From assembly GCA_014729735.1 (NCBI GenBank), contig WJJN01000625.1:1-5882 (forward strand): a stretch of DNA of 5,882 nt, given 5' to 3'. This DNA comes from Candidatus Zhuqueibacterota bacterium. Its GTDB lineage: Bacteria > Zhuqueibacterota > Zhuqueibacteria > Thermofontimicrobiales > Thiofontviventaceae. The position numbers and the translations under genes are program-made. Of this stretch, positions 5,361-5,882 are shown in pieces; within the stretch, counting starts at the first letter, position 1; each line of letters starts with the position of its first letter. The notes under the pieces are model-generated. The model did no database searches and was not told the origin of the DNA. It worked only from the letters and a program-made list of their open reading frames with translations.

Positions 5361-5393
5361 GCTATTCATTTTAAATTTTCAAGGACAATCGAA

Positions 5394-5873
5394 ATGAACT
5401 ACCATCTGAAACGAACTGAACGGGAAATCTCTGATCCCGCGGAATTGGCACTAATTTTAAAAAATGGCAAATTCGCATCCATTGCAATGTGCTACCAGAA
5501 TGAACCGTACATTGTAACACTGAATTACGGTTATGATCAATCGAAAGATGTTCTCTATTTTCACAATGCGCAGGATGGATTGAAACTGGATTTCATTTCT
5601 CAAAATCCTGATGTGTGCGGCACTGTGGTGGAAGATCACGGCTATGTAATGGGGGAGTGCGAGCACAAATATCGCTCAGTAGTGTTTCGGGGAAGCATGA
5701 GCATTGTAGACGAATTGGAGGAAAAGAAATACGCATTGAGGGTGCTCATCGATCATCTGGAACAGGATCCGGCGGCAGTGAAAAAGCGTATTCTGAAAAA
5801 TGATGATGTTTATGAAAATGTGGGTATTACAAAGCTGGAAATTCAATCCATTACCGGAAAGGCGGGACAATAA
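5394..5873 (+). CDS. Pyridoxamine 5'-phosphate oxidase-fold, FMN-binding-type protein (NimA-like group)
   Basis: This 159-residue protein matches the small split-barrel flavoprotein family that includes the nitroimidazole-resistance protein NimA. Its motifs are R-x-E-R-E-I-D at the N-terminus (R7 to D14), an ILKNGKFASIA segment (21-31), NEPYIVTLNYGY (36-47), and LYFHNAQDGLKLDFI (54-68), the phosphate/cofactor-facing stretch with H57. It continues with NPDVCGTVVEDHGY (71-84) and ECEHKYRSVVFRG (88-100). C75 and C89 sit where related proteins often have cysteines. Length is normal and the protein looks complete and cytoplasmic. AAGGA (5381-5385), 8 nt before the ATG, supports the start. Members bind FMN, heme or F420 and most have unknown substrates, so drug resistance should not be assumed. 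It follows the repeat region and is not obviously tied to the carotenoid genes. The closely following GGAG suggests it heads an operon leaving the window. Confidence 0.85.
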   Translation: MNYHLKRTEREISDPAELALILKNGKFASIAMCYQNEPYIVTLNYGYDQSKDVLYFHNAQDGLKLDFISQNPDVCGTVVEDHGYVMGECEHKYRSVVFRGSMSIVDELEEKKYALRVLIDHLEQDPAAVKKRILKNDDVYENVGITKLEIQSITGKAGQ

Positions 5874-5878
5874 AAAAC

Positions 5879-5882
5879 GGAG
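5879..5882 (+). promoter_or_regulatory. Possible ribosome-binding site of a following gene
   Basis: GGAG at the last four bases, 6 bp after the PNPOx-fold stop codon, looks like a Shine-Dalgarno for a gene beginning just outside the window. With only four bases this is a weak call. Confidence 0.3.

Larger units (their letters stand above)
4758..5393. other. Repeat-rich intergenic region without a credible gene
   Basis: These 636 bp separate the receptor from the PNPOx-fold gene. Short open frames exist on both strands, but they read through palindromes and give low-complexity peptides such as HSEERSDEES, a familiar false translation of an intergenic repeat. Listed separately are a diverged direct repeat, three palindromic elements, a decamer direct repeat and a leader hairpin. 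No clean intrinsic terminator for the receptor gene was found; the palindromes may serve as transcript ends. Confidence 0.75.

Noticed and set aside
5394..5873. Antibiotic (nitroimidazole) resistance gene
   Set aside because: Only fold-level similarity to NimA is visible; most members of this family have no role in resistance.

Overview
The window most resembles a Gram-negative bacterium of the FCB group (Bacteroidota, Ignavibacteriota, Calditrichota or KSB1-like lineages). That is inferred from three things: the TonB-dependent receptor with an N-terminal carboxypeptidase-regulatory-like domain, the fused membrane type of lycopene cyclase, and intergenic DNA full of palindromic repeats. No rRNA, tRNA or other taxonomic marker is present.

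Left part (1-1356). Two overlapping genes run leftwards. A secreted or periplasmic TPR-like protein (491-1063) is followed, with a 26-bp overlap, by the first 172 residues of a lycopene-cyclase-domain membrane protein (1-516, cut by the window edge). Their promoter faces away from a rightward promoter in a 293-bp divergent region. That region also holds repeated operator-like motifs.

Centre (1357-4757). The rightward gene 1357-2229 encodes a MerR-type helix-turn-helix fused to a cobalamin-binding cap and fold, the architecture of the CarH/LitR light sensors. In that family, adenosylcobalamin-bound repressor shuts off carotenoid genes in the dark and light releases it. Its position back to back with a carotenoid cyclase gene fits this role. 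A 778-residue TonB-dependent receptor (2421-4757) follows on the same strand after 191 bp. Motifs resembling those in the carotenoid promoter recur there, so the receptor may belong to the same regulon; this is speculative.

Right part (4758-5882). A 636-bp stretch without a credible gene holds at least three distinct palindromic repeat elements, one nested in a 13-bp outer inverted repeat, plus a diverged direct repeat and a small hairpin. It ends at a PNPOx-fold, FMN-binding-type protein of the NimA-like group (5394-5873), and a possible ribosome-binding site for another gene lies at the very end.

The best candidate for a coherent system is the left and centre: a B12-dependent photoreceptor-like repressor, a divergent carotenoid operon containing an uncharacterised TPR partner, and possibly a TonB-dependent receptor.
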